Below are positions 25,449 to 34,533 of a DNA stretch of 64,000 nucleotides, in pieces (within the stretch, counting starts at the first letter, position 1; each line of letters starts with the position of its first letter). The stretch spans positions 186,001 through 250,000 of the forward strand of contig JAQSDM010000011.1 in assembly GCA_029945945.1 (NCBI GenBank). The letters run 5' to 3'. Source of the stretch: Algoriphagus sp. (lineage in GTDB: Bacteria; Bacteroidota; Bacteroidia; Cytophagales; Cyclobacteriaceae). The translations under genes and the position numbers were made by a program. Below the pieces are notes generated by a model, which saw only the letters and a list, made by a program, of their open reading frames with translations, made no database searches and had not been told where the DNA came from.

Positions 25449-26759
25449 TCAAATCACAGAAACCCGAACTTTCTTCTCCTTCAATTTTACATTGTTGACC
25501 TTTGGCAGGAGATCTTCAAGCGTTGCTGTTTTCACGCCCACAAAAGCACAATCCGTTTTCAACTCAATTACACCCAACTGATCTTTGGTCAGGTTTCCCT
25601 GTTTGAAGAATAACCCGGCGACATCGCCTTTGGAGATTTTATCTTTTCTCCCTCCGGAAATAAACAACGTACTCCATTCCGAAGGTTTTGGAAGCTGGGA
25701 TTTGGTGAGTTTTTCAACTGGCAAATTCCCGATGAAATCCGGCAAAGATTCCTTTTCATAGTGAAGGACATAAGCCGTTCCATCTGTGTTCATGCGGGCC
25801 GTTCGGCCGTTTCGATGGATAAATTCCTCGCTTCTGAGCGGGAGGTGATAGTGGATGATAAACTTGATCTCGGGCACATCGATCCCTCTTGCTGCCAAAT
25901 CTGTTGCCAAAAGGATCTGATGCGTGCCATTTCTGAATTTTATCAAAGCTCTTTCACGATCGGTCTGCTCCATTCCTCCGGAAAAAATCCCATGAGAAAC
26001 TCCTTGGTCGGAAAGGAAATCACTAATACGCTCAATTGAATCTTTAAAATTGCAGAAGATGATCCCGTTTTGCCCGGCCAAATGACCAAGCAAAGCGAGC
26101 AGTGTATCCAGTTTGTCCTTCGTTGGGGATAAAACCTTTTTGACCTGCAATTGTGTGATTTTCTCCTCCAAAAAATCAACAATGGTTGGGTTTTTTAAGC
26201 GGACAAATCCGGGAATTTCCACTCCCTGAGTGGCTGAAGTCAAAAGCATTTTCTTCACTTTTGGCAGCAAATGGAGGATATCCTTCATCTCACTTTCGAA
26301 GCCTATTTCAAGTGATTTATCAAATTCATCCAAAACTAATGTTTGGATGTGAGCAGTGTCAAACGCTTCTCTTCTCAAATGATCTGCAACTCTTCCGGGA
26401 GTACCAACCAAGACAGCCGGCCGGTGCTTTATTTCAATCCGATCTTTAGAACCGGTTCGTCCACCATAGACTGCATTAACTTTGAAACCAGTACCCATCT
26501 CCCGCATGACCTGCTCGATCTGAATCGCCAGTTCCCGTGAAGGAACGATGATCACGATTTGAATTTCCTCCAAAGTTGCATCGAGTCCCTGAATCAGAGG
26601 CAATAGAAAAGCGAGGGTTTTACCGGTGCCAGTTGGGGAAAGCAAAATAATTTCAGAAGAAGAATCTATTGCCTTTTGAGCAGCAAGCTGCATAGGGTTC
26701 AATTGCTGAATTCCTAGTTTGGCAAGGATCTCTGCCTGACTTTTAAGGGGTGTGGACAT
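25449..26759 (-). CDS. DEAD-box RNA helicase (DbpA-like)
   Basis: This 436-residue ATP-dependent RNA helicase shows motif I SPTGTGKT (41-48), PSRELA, TPGRV, motif II D144-E-F-D147 (Asp-Glu-Phe-Asp instead of the canonical DEAD), motif III SAT, and RGIDVPEIKFIIHYHLP with HRNGRTARM for motifs V and VI. The C-terminal ~70 residues look like the DbpA RNA-binding domain, which targets helix 92 of 23S rRNA in E. coli. A role in large-subunit assembly is therefore plausible. Confidence 0.92.
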   Translation of the reverse strand: MSTPLKSQAEILAKLGIQQLNPMQLAAQKAIDSSSEIILLSPTGTGKTLAFLLPLIQGLDATLEEIQIVIIVPSRELAIQIEQVMREMGTGFKVNAVYGGRTGSKDRIEIKHRPAVLVGTPGRVADHLRREAFDTAHIQTLVLDEFDKSLEIGFESEMKDILHLLPKVKKMLLTSATQGVEIPGFVRLKNPTIVDFLEEKITQLQVKKVLSPTKDKLDTLLALLGHLAGQNGIIFCNFKDSIERISDFLSDQGVSHGIFSGGMEQTDRERALIKFRNGTHQILLATDLAARGIDVPEIKFIIHYHLPLRSEEFIHRNGRTARMNTDGTAYVLHYEKESLPDFIGNLPVEKLTKSQLPKPSEWSTLFISGGRKDKISKGDVAGLFFKQGNLTKDQLGVIELKTDCAFVGVKTATLEDLLPKVNNVKLKEKKVRVSVI

Positions 26760-26829
26760 TTGGCAAAGTTAGCTTTTTGATTTCCGAAGGCGAGATTAAA
26801 TTTTAAAAGGGAGAATTTTCCCAGATAAC

Positions 26830-28959
26830 TCAATCCGGCAAAGCAAAAGCCACATACGCATCTCCACTCTTTGTTCCTTTTCCACCACCACAGGCGATCA
26901 CCAGATATTGCTTTCCGTTTTTCTCATAGACCGCCGGAGTTGCATGGCCCGAAGCTGGTAGTTTAGCTTCCCAAAGGATCTTTCCAGTTTCTTTATCAAA
27001 TGCCCTGATTTTCTCATCCTTCGTAGCAGCAATAAATAGAACTCCTCCAGCCGTGGCAACCGGACCGCCATAGTTTTCGGTTCCGGTAGGAGCAAATCCC
27101 TGAGCACTCAACGAGTCAATCTCACCAAGTGTAATCTGCCATTTTTTCTTTCCTGTGCTCATATCGATCGCCGTCAAAAGTCCCCAAGGAGGATTACTTC
27201 CGTATAGCCCATCATTTGTAGTCAGCTTCTGGTAGCCATTCATATAGTAGCGAGGATAAAGCATAGCTTTTGCAGCTTCCATCTCCTTTTTATCGGCTGG
27301 AGCTTCTGCTTTTCCCAGCAGGTAATCGACCAAAACCATCCGCTCCTCTTTGGAAATATGTCCAAAAGCTGGCATGGCACCACGACCTTTTTGCAAAAGA
27401 ATATCCAATGAGTCAGCTGTGTATTTTTCTTTGACCCCCAGCAAAGCAGGAATTGCAGGCGGGTTTCCCTGTCGCTCCAGCCCATGGCAAGTCCCGCAAT
27501 AATTGGTGTAAACAGCCTGCCCGACGTTTTCAAAATTTGCATTTGCAGTCATCCGGATGATCCAGGGAATCTGATTTGCATTCACATACATTGTCTGATT
27601 GGTTGGGTCAAAGGACGCGCCGCCCCATTCTCCGCCACCATCCATTCCCGGGAAAAGCACAATTCCATGATCAGCGCTCGGAGGCAACCAGGTATCTCCC
27701 ATTTTGGAATCACCCAGTTTTTCACGGACTTGAGCTTCCCATTCCGGCTTCAGATTGAGGATGTCTTTTTCTTCGAAAACCATCTTCATGAATGGCTCCG
27801 GCAAACTCGGGATCGGTTGAGTCGGGGACGTTTGTTCGCCGGGAAGTGTGGATTGCGTGACCGGAGTTTCGACGATTGGCCAGACAGGTTCACCCGTCTC
27901 CCGATCAAACACATAGGTATAGCCTTGCTTGGAAATCTGTGCAACCGCATCGATCCACTTTCCATCTTTTTGGATTCGAATCAGGTTAGGATTGGCGGGA
28001 AAATCCCGATCCCAAACATCGTGATGAACCGCCTGAAAATGCCAGATTCGCTTTCCGCTTTTGGCATCCAACGCCAAAAGTGAGTTGGAAAACAAGTTAT
28101 CACCGGGGCGATAGCCTCCCCAGAAATCATATGTAGCCGAACCGGTTGGGACGAATACGATTCCCCGCTCATGATCCAAGGTCATTCCTGCCCAGTTGTT
28201 TGCACCACCGATTTGCTTAATATGTTCTTTGTCCCAGGTTTCGTAGCCGAATTCCCCTTCCTGCGGAATGGTATGAAAAATCCACTCCCGCTTTCCAGTT
28301 CGGACATTGTAGGCCCGGATATTTCCCGGAGCGGCATCGAGACCTTCGGAAAGTCGCATTCCGATAATGATCAAATCTCCGTAAACTACCCCCGGAGCAT
28401 TTGCCACGATCAGAAAATCTTCCATGTCGGTATCGAGATCCTTTCGCAGATCCACTTTCCCCCCATCCCCAAAATCCAAAATGGGCTCACCCGTCAAAGC
28501 ATTCACCGCCATCAGCCAGTTTCCTGCCCCAAAGAGGATTCGTTTGTCGTCTCCATCTTCCCAGTAGCTGACCCCACGATTGGTTCCTGCCCAGCTATTT
28601 TCCCCTCCCAAAACCTGAAACGGATCAAATCTCCAGACTTCAGCTCCGGTGGCAGCATCCAGCGCAAATACATTCAACTTGGGGGTCGTCGCATATAAAA
28701 GTCCGTTGACCACAATTGGCTGGCATTGAATCTGACTTCTTTCCCCGGCATCTCCGGTATTGTAAGTCCAGGCAACTTCAAGTTGGGCCACATTCTCAGT
28801 GGTGATTTGAGACAAGGAAGAATACCTGGCTCCATCTTCCGAACCTCCATAATGCGCCCAGCCGGAATAGTCAATTTGGGGAGACTTTTCACTGCAGGCA
28901 GAAAAAAGAAAACTGCTCAAAACAGAACAGTTGAGTAGAATTCGGAGGAATGACTTCAT
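26830..28959 (-). CDS. PQQ-dependent dehydrogenase lipoprotein with embedded cytochrome c domain
   Basis: The 709-residue quinoprotein starts at the ATG at 28959, where a lipoprotein signal (SFLFSAC) begins. An in-frame codon 21 residues upstream lacks a signal-like start. Beta-propeller blades with typical W-docking repeats run through most of the protein (GEPILDFGDGG, LLALDAKSGKRIWHFQ). A heme-binding C-G-T-C-H lies at about residue 486, with a C-terminal cytochrome methionine in GAMPAFG. The propeller then resumes for ~150 residues, so the cytochrome is inserted rather than appended. It probably oxidises an alcohol or sugar in the periplasm and passes electrons to the respiratory chain. 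No pqq biosynthesis gene is in the window. Confidence 0.9.
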   Translation of the reverse strand: MKSFLRILLNCSVLSSFLFSACSEKSPQIDYSGWAHYGGSEDGARYSSLSQITTENVAQLEVAWTYNTGDAGERSQIQCQPIVVNGLLYATTPKLNVFALDAATGAEVWRFDPFQVLGGENSWAGTNRGVSYWEDGDDKRILFGAGNWLMAVNALTGEPILDFGDGGKVDLRKDLDTDMEDFLIVANAPGVVYGDLIIIGMRLSEGLDAAPGNIRAYNVRTGKREWIFHTIPQEGEFGYETWDKEHIKQIGGANNWAGMTLDHERGIVFVPTGSATYDFWGGYRPGDNLFSNSLLALDAKSGKRIWHFQAVHHDVWDRDFPANPNLIRIQKDGKWIDAVAQISKQGYTYVFDRETGEPVWPIVETPVTQSTLPGEQTSPTQPIPSLPEPFMKMVFEEKDILNLKPEWEAQVREKLGDSKMGDTWLPPSADHGIVLFPGMDGGGEWGGASFDPTNQTMYVNANQIPWIIRMTANANFENVGQAVYTNYCGTCHGLERQGNPPAIPALLGVKEKYTADSLDILLQKGRGAMPAFGHISKEERMVLVDYLLGKAEAPADKKEMEAAKAMLYPRYYMNGYQKLTTNDGLYGSNPPWGLLTAIDMSTGKKKWQITLGEIDSLSAQGFAPTGTENYGGPVATAGGVLFIAATKDEKIRAFDKETGKILWEAKLPASGHATPAVYEKNGKQYLVIACGGGKGTKSGDAYVAFALPD

Positions 28960-29052
28960 GAATGGGAGGCAGGTTTGGGCGGAATAATTACTAAAATATC
29001 GGGCTTTTTCCCGGGTAGTCAAACAGGAATTATCAGATCGGGAAACCAGTAA

Positions 29053-29160
29053 TCAGGATTTCTTTCTGAAAATCTCATTCAATCCAAAAATCACAAAACC
29101 CAACACTGTCCAAAGTGCCATGTCTTTGATTTCTTCGAATTGAGTTCCGCTCAAAAACAA
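29053..29160 (-). CDS. Possible small membrane peptide (uncertain)
   Basis: This minus-strand frame lies in the ~300-base gap between the PQQ dehydrogenase and a hydroxylase gene. From a TTG at 29160 it gives 35 residues; from the internal ATG at 29121 it gives 22 (ALWTVLGFVIFGLNEIF then RKKS). The second half looks like a single transmembrane helix with a positive C-terminus. It has no recognised relatives and no clear ribosome-binding site, and chance is a real alternative. Confidence 0.2.
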   Translation of the reverse strand: MFLSGTQFEEIKDMALWTVLGFVIFGLNEIFRKKS

Positions 29161-29256
29161 TGAAAAATGGGGTAAAAATTGGTTTTAGGGATTAGAGATT
29201 AGGAGAATGAAGAAAAGAGATTGAGAGATTGACGGTATTCAGGCATCCATACCCAA

Positions 29257-30057
29257 TTAATCATTTTTCATTTTCAATTCCTTTCCGGTGACTTGTTCGT
29301 ATTTCGCATCGTAATCTTGGCGAAGCGTCCCAAACATCCGGTCCCAAATCAGGGTGTACAAACCATAATTCCCATTAAAAAACTGGTGATGCTGATTATG
29401 CGCCGTTCCGGTATTGACCCACCTTCCTATCCACGTTTTGTTAAATCTTGCGGGGAATAGTTCGTAGCCTAAATGTCCATAGACATTGTAGAAGAATTGG
29501 AAAAGCAGAAACAAGGCGAAAGCCGAAATATTAACAGGAAGAGAAAAAGCTATGACCGGGATAATCCCTGCTTCGATTATCGCTTCCAATGGATGAAAAG
29601 CATAAGCTGTCCAGGGTGATGGATTGGTTGAAAGATGGTGAACACGATGAATGTACCGGAAGAGTTTGGGCTGATGCATCAACCGGTGCATCCAGTAGAA
29701 ATAAGCATCGTGAATGAGCAGCATCAGGGGAAAAGTCAGGAAATAATACACGCTCCCAAACTTATCCCATGGATTGAAAAGGTTGGTGAAATCCCTCAGG
29801 ACGGTGAAGACCAACGCAGCCATGGTCGCAAAAATCAAAATGGTTATCAGAGAAAAAAGTATATCTCTTGAATAATGCTTTATTCCGGGAAATTTATCCT
29901 GCATCCTGCGGCTTGCCAGGGCGTTTTTCAAAAGGAAATAAAAAACGAAAAATGCCAGTCCGGCAATCAAAAAGTAACGAAATGTCGTGATCTCAGCCAC
30001 TCGTATCCACCGCTCACCAAATCCTTCCCAGTTCATCTTGATTCTAATTAATTTCAA
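29257..30057 (-). CDS. Sterol desaturase/fatty-acid hydroxylase family membrane protein (1)
   Basis: The 266-residue integral membrane di-iron protein has four hydrophobic helices and the family's three histidine clusters: HDAYFYWMHRLMH, HRVHH and HNQHH. The family hydroxylates or desaturates lipids, sterols, carotenoids or alkylglycerols using oxygen. The exact substrate is not readable. A second start seven codons downstream (30036) is possible. A second family member lies about 1.5 kb upstream on the same strand, with an unrelated NAD-binding gene between. Confidence 0.87.
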   Translation of the reverse strand: MKLIRIKMNWEGFGERWIRVAEITTFRYFLIAGLAFFVFYFLLKNALASRRMQDKFPGIKHYSRDILFSLITILIFATMAALVFTVLRDFTNLFNPWDKFGSVYYFLTFPLMLLIHDAYFYWMHRLMHQPKLFRYIHRVHHLSTNPSPWTAYAFHPLEAIIEAGIIPVIAFSLPVNISAFALFLLFQFFYNVYGHLGYELFPARFNKTWIGRWVNTGTAHNQHHQFFNGNYGLYTLIWDRMFGTLRQDYDAKYEQVTGKELKMKND

Positions 30058-30120
30058 AAGCTAAGATCAAAAAGTCGAATAGGCAAACTCTGGGTAATCC
30101 GATGTTTAGTAGCCTCTTTT

Positions 30121-30945
30121 TCAACTTTGGTATTTGAAATCCAGCGGATCGGGATATTCAAATTGGAAGCTGGCTTCCAGAATTTTCTTCCCCGAAATCA
30201 ACCGATCTTCTCCAGCTTTTGCTGGCTGATAACTGGCTGGCAGCGGAAATCCCAGATCCTGATGATTTCGCTCGTAGATTTCTTTACGAAGGGAATGAAT
30301 GGGAGCTACCCCGTTGAAAACCTCATTCCAAAATTCATTTTCAATGATCCAAGCCAAGATACCAACAGCATCATTTCGATGAATGAAGTTTACCCGGGTA
30401 TGTCCGGCAACATTTTCTTTGCCTGCAAAGTATTTTCCCGGAATCCTCTCTCCGCCCATTAAGCCACCAAAGCGGACAATCGCAAGATCAAAATTCCGAT
30501 CTTTCTCCATCATCTGTTCAGCTTTCAGAAGCGTCTGATTTCCGCAATTTTCCAGCGACAAGGTAAAATCTTCTGAGTATTCCTCTTCCCTTGGCATTTC
30601 CGGATAGATTCCGGTGCTGGAGACGAAAATCACTTTTTTGATCGGCGATTGATCGATCATGCTTCGCAAAAACTTCAATTGCTCCAGATAAAAATCTGGT
30701 CCCTGAGTTCGGGAGCGAGGAGGAATATTCACGATCAAAACTTCGGCTTGAAAAAGTGCCTGGAATCCTTTTCCCTGTGGAAAGGGATTGAGCTCAAAAT
30801 GAACTGCAGGAATTCCCTCAGACTGGATTCGGCTTAGTTTGTCCAATGAAGTTGTACTTCCGACCACTTCAATTCCAAGAGATTTTAAATGATTGGCCAG
30901 TGGTAAACCTATCCACCCGAGTCCGATGATCGATACTTTTTTCAT
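30121..30945 (-). CDS. NAD(P)-binding epimerase/dehydratase-type protein (YeeZ-like)
   Basis: This 274-residue extended-SDR-like protein has an N-terminal dinucleotide fold, SIIGLGWIGLPLANHL (residues 5-20). The FVSSTGIYP motif is the serine/tyrosine region of the nucleoside-diphosphate-sugar epimerase family, but the usual YxxxK pair is not obvious. E. coli YeeZ is similar in layout and also poorly characterised. The substrate is unknown. It lies downstream of the terminator that ends the second hydroxylase gene, so it has its own promoter. Confidence 0.8.
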   Translation of the reverse strand: MKKVSIIGLGWIGLPLANHLKSLGIEVVGSTTSLDKLSRIQSEGIPAVHFELNPFPQGKGFQALFQAEVLIVNIPPRSRTQGPDFYLEQLKFLRSMIDQSPIKKVIFVSSTGIYPEMPREEEYSEDFTLSLENCGNQTLLKAEQMMEKDRNFDLAIVRFGGLMGGERIPGKYFAGKENVAGHTRVNFIHRNDAVGILAWIIENEFWNEVFNGVAPIHSLRKEIYERNHQDLGFPLPASYQPAKAGEDRLISGKKILEASFQFEYPDPLDFKYQS

Positions 30946-30962
30946 TTGCTGATTTTACAAAA

Positions 30963-30990
30963 AAGCCTCCTGAAATTCAGGAGGCTTGAT
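30963..30990. terminator. Intrinsic terminator after the second hydroxylase gene
   Basis: Ten-base arms AAGCCTCCTG (30963-30972) and CAGGAGGCTT (30978-30987) are followed on the minus strand by TTTTGT and on the plus strand by a run of T. It lies directly downstream of the minus-strand hydroxylase gene. Confidence 0.88.
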
Positions 30991-30995
30991 TTTTT

Positions 30996-31622
30996 TTAAT
31001 CCTTCTTCGGCATGGTCCCAAAAATGATATCCCAAAGCGGAGTTGAAACTCCAAAAGCAATATCCGGATCTTTGTAATGGTGAATTGCATGATTTACCCA
31101 AAGCACCTTAAAGAAATTTTTGGGCGGGTTGAATGCATGTACGATGTAATGTACTCCCAGATAGCTCGCATATCCTGCCAAAAAACCCGGAAGGAAATAG
31201 AGCGCATAATCTCCCAAAATCAGAGTGAAAAGCAAATAGGAAATAACTGCATACGCTGCACTCACAAATGGAGGCATAGCCAATCTGTCTTTGTCTTTTG
31301 GATAGTCATGATGAACACCATGAACGCTGTACTGAAGCTTGTCTTTGATAGGAGTATCTGGCTCCATATGAAAGAAATGCTTGTGCATCATATATTCCAC
31401 GAAAGTGAAGAAAATGTATCCGGCAAACATGACCAATAAACCTATTCCAAGCGATATGCTTGTATCCGTAAGAGCGTAATAAAGCGAGATCCCCGCAAAC
31501 ACCAAAAACATGGTAATAGGAATCGAAATGTGGGTTCGAGAAATCCGTTCCATAATCGGATTGTCGAACATGATAGCCGTTCCATTATTGTCCGGCCTTT
31601 CCAGTCTTCCAATCTTTTTCAT
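30996..31622 (-). CDS. Fatty-acid 2-hydroxylase-like membrane protein (2)
   Basis: The 208-residue protein starts at the ATG at 31622. The longer frame upstream adds 26 residues that do not fit the family. Two paired hydrophobic helices flank the histidine clusters H80-K-H-F-F-H85 and H101-G-V-H-H105, then HYIVH and HAIHHYKD. The HGVHHDYPKDKDRLAMPP stretch closely resembles the FA2H/Scs7 enzymes that 2-hydroxylate sphingolipid acyl chains. Cytophagales make hydroxylated sphingo- and sulfonolipids, so that substrate is a reasonable inference. It ends at its own terminator. Confidence 0.87.
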   Translation of the reverse strand: MKKIGRLERPDNNGTAIMFDNPIMERISRTHISIPITMFLVFAGISLYYALTDTSISLGIGLLVMFAGYIFFTFVEYMMHKHFFHMEPDTPIKDKLQYSVHGVHHDYPKDKDRLAMPPFVSAAYAVISYLLFTLILGDYALYFLPGFLAGYASYLGVHYIVHAFNPPKNFFKVLWVNHAIHHYKDPDIAFGVSTPLWDIIFGTMPKKD

Positions 31623-31739
31623 AGGTACTCTAATTATAATAAGTTGAAAATATGAGCAAACCAGCTCGGGAATTAATTCATCAAATGTAAGGCATTTCAA
31701 TATTTAAACGGTAAAAAAACCATTCGGATAATTCAGGAA

Positions 31740-32876
31740 TTAAATTTTTGCCAAAGAATTTTCTATAGTTTTCTGATAATAATCCACATAAAGTGGCAAT
31801 ATCTCCGTAATGTCAAATTCTTTAGCCCTCGCAAGTGCATTTGCTTTGAAAGTCGGCAGGTTTGCATCGTCTAAAATGTAAAGTGCTTTTTCTTTCATAT
31901 CGGCAATGTCCCCCACTTTGCAAACAAATCCTGTGACTCCGCTCACATTTAACTCAGGAATTCCACCAGCATCAGATGTCAAAATTGGAACCTCACAAGC
32001 CATAGCTTCCAGTGCGGCCAATCCAAAACTCTCCTTTTCAGAAGGCATCACAAACAAATCCGCTACTGAAAGGACCTCTTCTACGTATTCAAGCTTTCCC
32101 AAAAACCGTATATCATCGCAGGTACCAAGCTCACGACAAAGTCTTTCCATTTTGTCTCGCTCAGGACCATCCCCTACTAAAAGTAATTTGGCAGGGATTT
32201 CTTTTCTCACTTCGAAAAACACCCGAATCACATCTTCAACCCGCTTCACTTTTCGGAAGTTAGAAGTGTGAACCATCAACTTTTCGCCGTTCGGGCAAAT
32301 TGCTAATTTGAAATGATCCTTTTTCTGCCTCTTAAACCGATCCAAATCGATGAAATTATAGATCACTTCAATCTCTCTCTTGATGTCAAAATATTCGTAG
32401 GTCTCTCTTTTCAAATCTTCTGAAACAGCTGTTACTCCATCGGACTGGTTGATACTGAACGTCACAACAGGCTCATAACTTGGATCCTTGCCCACAAGTG
32501 TAATGTCTGTTCCGTGCAAAGTAGTCACCACGGGAATATGAATTCCCTGGTCCTTGAGAATCTGCTTAGCCATGTATGCAGCAGACGCATGTGGAATAGC
32601 ATAATGAACATGCAGAAGATCAAGCTTTTCGTATTTCACAACACTCACCATTTTACTCGCAAGAGCAAGTTCATAAGGAGGAAAATCGAATAAGGGATAG
32701 CTTTTAATATCCACTTCGTGGTAATAAAGGTTTTCGCTGAAAAAGTCTAATCTGGTAGGTTGCCGATACGTAATAAAGTGGACTTCATGGCCAATTTTCG
32801 CTAATCCCTTACCTAACTCCGTTGCAACTACTCCGCTTCCCCCAAAAGTTGGATAACAAACGATTCCTATTTTCAT
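31740..32876 (-). CDS. bshA: N-acetyl-alpha-D-glucosaminyl L-malate synthase BshA
   Basis: This GT4-family glycosyltransferase catalyses the first step of bacillithiol synthesis, joining GlcNAc from UDP-GlcNAc to L-malate. The 378-residue protein starts at the ATG at 32876, giving the family N-terminus MKIGIVCYPTFGGSGVVATE. The longer frame adds 44 non-conserved residues. BshA-typical segments are VHYAIPHASAAYMAK, TTLHGTDITLVG and the GT4 donor site PSEKESFGLAALEAMAC. bshB and bshC are not in the window. ypdA, the partner reductase, is 19 kb to the left. Confidence 0.94.
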   Translation of the reverse strand: MKIGIVCYPTFGGSGVVATELGKGLAKIGHEVHFITYRQPTRLDFFSENLYYHEVDIKSYPLFDFPPYELALASKMVSVVKYEKLDLLHVHYAIPHASAAYMAKQILKDQGIHIPVVTTLHGTDITLVGKDPSYEPVVTFSINQSDGVTAVSEDLKRETYEYFDIKREIEVIYNFIDLDRFKRQKKDHFKLAICPNGEKLMVHTSNFRKVKRVEDVIRVFFEVRKEIPAKLLLVGDGPERDKMERLCRELGTCDDIRFLGKLEYVEEVLSVADLFVMPSEKESFGLAALEAMACEVPILTSDAGGIPELNVSGVTGFVCKVGDIADMKEKALYILDDANLPTFKANALARAKEFDITEILPLYVDYYQKTIENSLAKI

Positions 32877-33111
32877 GATAAAGTTAGTACTGGGTGGTTG
32901 ATTTGACTGTAAACACGCATAAGGATCATTTTTGTTCAAAATTAAAATAATTAATAGGAACCCTTTATCTGCTGGAAATTCTAAATGATAATCTTGCATC
33001 TCACACACAAAATCTATCCTTCCATTTCAATATTTTAAGGGTTGATCAAAAATTCTCAACGGTTTTCCTTTTTAAATTATCTTAGTCGAAACCAACCAAC
33101 TTTGGATTTAT

Positions 33112-34437
33112 ATGAAAAATATCCTTTCTGCACTTTTTATAATCGCTCTCCTATTTCAGGCGTGTGATTCACCGCCCCCTGAACCAAAAGAAGAAAAGCT
33201 TCCCCTTTGGAATGACAATCCCTGGCCGGAAATCCGAAAGCAGCGAATAGCAAAGCTTCTTCCCGAGGCGATGAAAGCAGCAAATGTCGATGCATGGCTG
33301 ATCCTTTGTCGGGAAAATCATAATGACCCCATTGCAACGCACGTCGGTGGTGAGAATGCCAGCGGCATGGCAAGTTTCCTTTTTTATCAGGATGAAAGCG
33401 GTTTCCACTCCTTGGTTTTCTCTCCAGAAGGCGAAGCCACCGCGCTTGATGAACTCAATATTCATGAAACGGTGATCAAAGTTCAACAAGGTGCTTCCAC
33501 TTTGGAGAAAGCAGTGGAGTTTCTGAAAGAGAAAAACTTCAAATCGATCGCGATCAACACCTCTCCCACAAACGCACTTGCGGATGGCTTATCACATTCC
33601 CAACAAGTGGAGCTTGAGAAATTGATGGGTCCTGATGCTTCCAAATTAATTTCCTCAACGGAATTGGTGTACGAATGGCTCTCAATTAAACTCCCTGAAG
33701 AAGTTGAAATCATGAAGAAAGCTGCTCAGCTCGCTTCAGATTTTCAGGTGGAAGCATACAAAATGATCATTCCGGGAAAAACCACCGATGCGGATGTTGC
33801 GAAATTTCTAAAAGCTAAAATGGTTGAATACGGAGTGAAGGACGCCTGGCACCCTGATCAAAATCCGAACGTAAACTCTGGTCCTGATCGTGGACATTCT
33901 CATGCAACGGACAAAGTGATCATGCCGGGAGACGTGATTCAGATTGATTTTGGGGTAAAACTCTACGATATCTGGGTGAGTGATATTCAGCGTTTCGCTT
34001 ATGTACTGAAAGATGGTGAGACCACTGCTCCGGAAGATATTCAGCAATACTGGGAAAATGGAAAAGCAGGCAGCCGTGCAGCTTTGGCAGCTATGAAGCC
34101 GGGAATAAAAGGCATCGACGTGGATCGGGCACAGCGGGATCTGATGACCAAAGCCGGTTCAGAATTCGTGATGTGGAGTACCGGCCATCCGGTTGGATAT
34201 GTTGCCCATGATGTGGGACCAAACTTGGGCGGATCTCAAAGTCCGACTCCAAGACCTGCTGCTCAGAAAGAATTGAAACAGGGGATGACGTTCGCCTTTG
34301 ATGGATTCCATTGCTGGAAACAGTCGGATGGTACCACCAAGACAATCTCTGTAGAAGAAATGGCTGTTGTCACCGAATCAGGGGCTGAATACCTGATCAC
34401 TCCGCAGGAAGAGTTGATTTTGGTGGGAGGAAAGTAA
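33112..34437 (+). CDS. M24-family metallopeptidase (Xaa-Pro aminopeptidase-like), lipoprotein
   Basis: The 441-residue protein has a lipoprotein signal (LLFQAC, lipid Cys near residue 18), a creatinase-like N-terminal domain and a C-terminal pita-bread fold. Metal-ligand segments are present: QIDFGVKLYDIWVSDIQ (two Asp), the histidine in GHPVGYVAHDVG, and EEMAVV near the end (Glu). The localisation is envelope rather than cytoplasm, unlike E. coli PepP. It probably cleaves X-Pro peptides at the cell surface or in the periplasm. It ends at a shared terminator. Confidence 0.9.
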   Translation: MKNILSALFIIALLFQACDSPPPEPKEEKLPLWNDNPWPEIRKQRIAKLLPEAMKAANVDAWLILCRENHNDPIATHVGGENASGMASFLFYQDESGFHSLVFSPEGEATALDELNIHETVIKVQQGASTLEKAVEFLKEKNFKSIAINTSPTNALADGLSHSQQVELEKLMGPDASKLISSTELVYEWLSIKLPEEVEIMKKAAQLASDFQVEAYKMIIPGKTTDADVAKFLKAKMVEYGVKDAWHPDQNPNVNSGPDRGHSHATDKVIMPGDVIQIDFGVKLYDIWVSDIQRFAYVLKDGETTAPEDIQQYWENGKAGSRAALAAMKPGIKGIDVDRAQRDLMTKAGSEFVMWSTGHPVGYVAHDVGPNLGGSQSPTPRPAAQKELKQGMTFAFDGFHCWKQSDGTTKTISVEEMAVVTESGAEYLITPQEELILVGGK

Positions 34438-34461
34438 AAGTCCCTGAACTCAGCAGAAGTG

Positions 34462-34495
34462 AAAAAGACCTTTGATCGTGATCAAAGGTCTTTTT
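34462..34495. terminator. Bidirectional intrinsic terminator
   Basis: Perfect 16-base arms AAAAAGACCTTTGATC (34462-34477) and GATCAAAGGTCTTTTT (34480-34495) carry T-runs on both strands. It sits between the convergent M24 peptidase and GH3 fusion genes. Confidence 0.92.
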
Positions 34496-34533
34496 GTTTG
34501 AATAGTGGATCTGAGGAATAGAAATCTCCATTT

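Noticed and set aside
27484-28083. Plus-strand open frame of 199 codons
   Set aside because: Antisense shadow of the PQQ dehydrogenase propeller.
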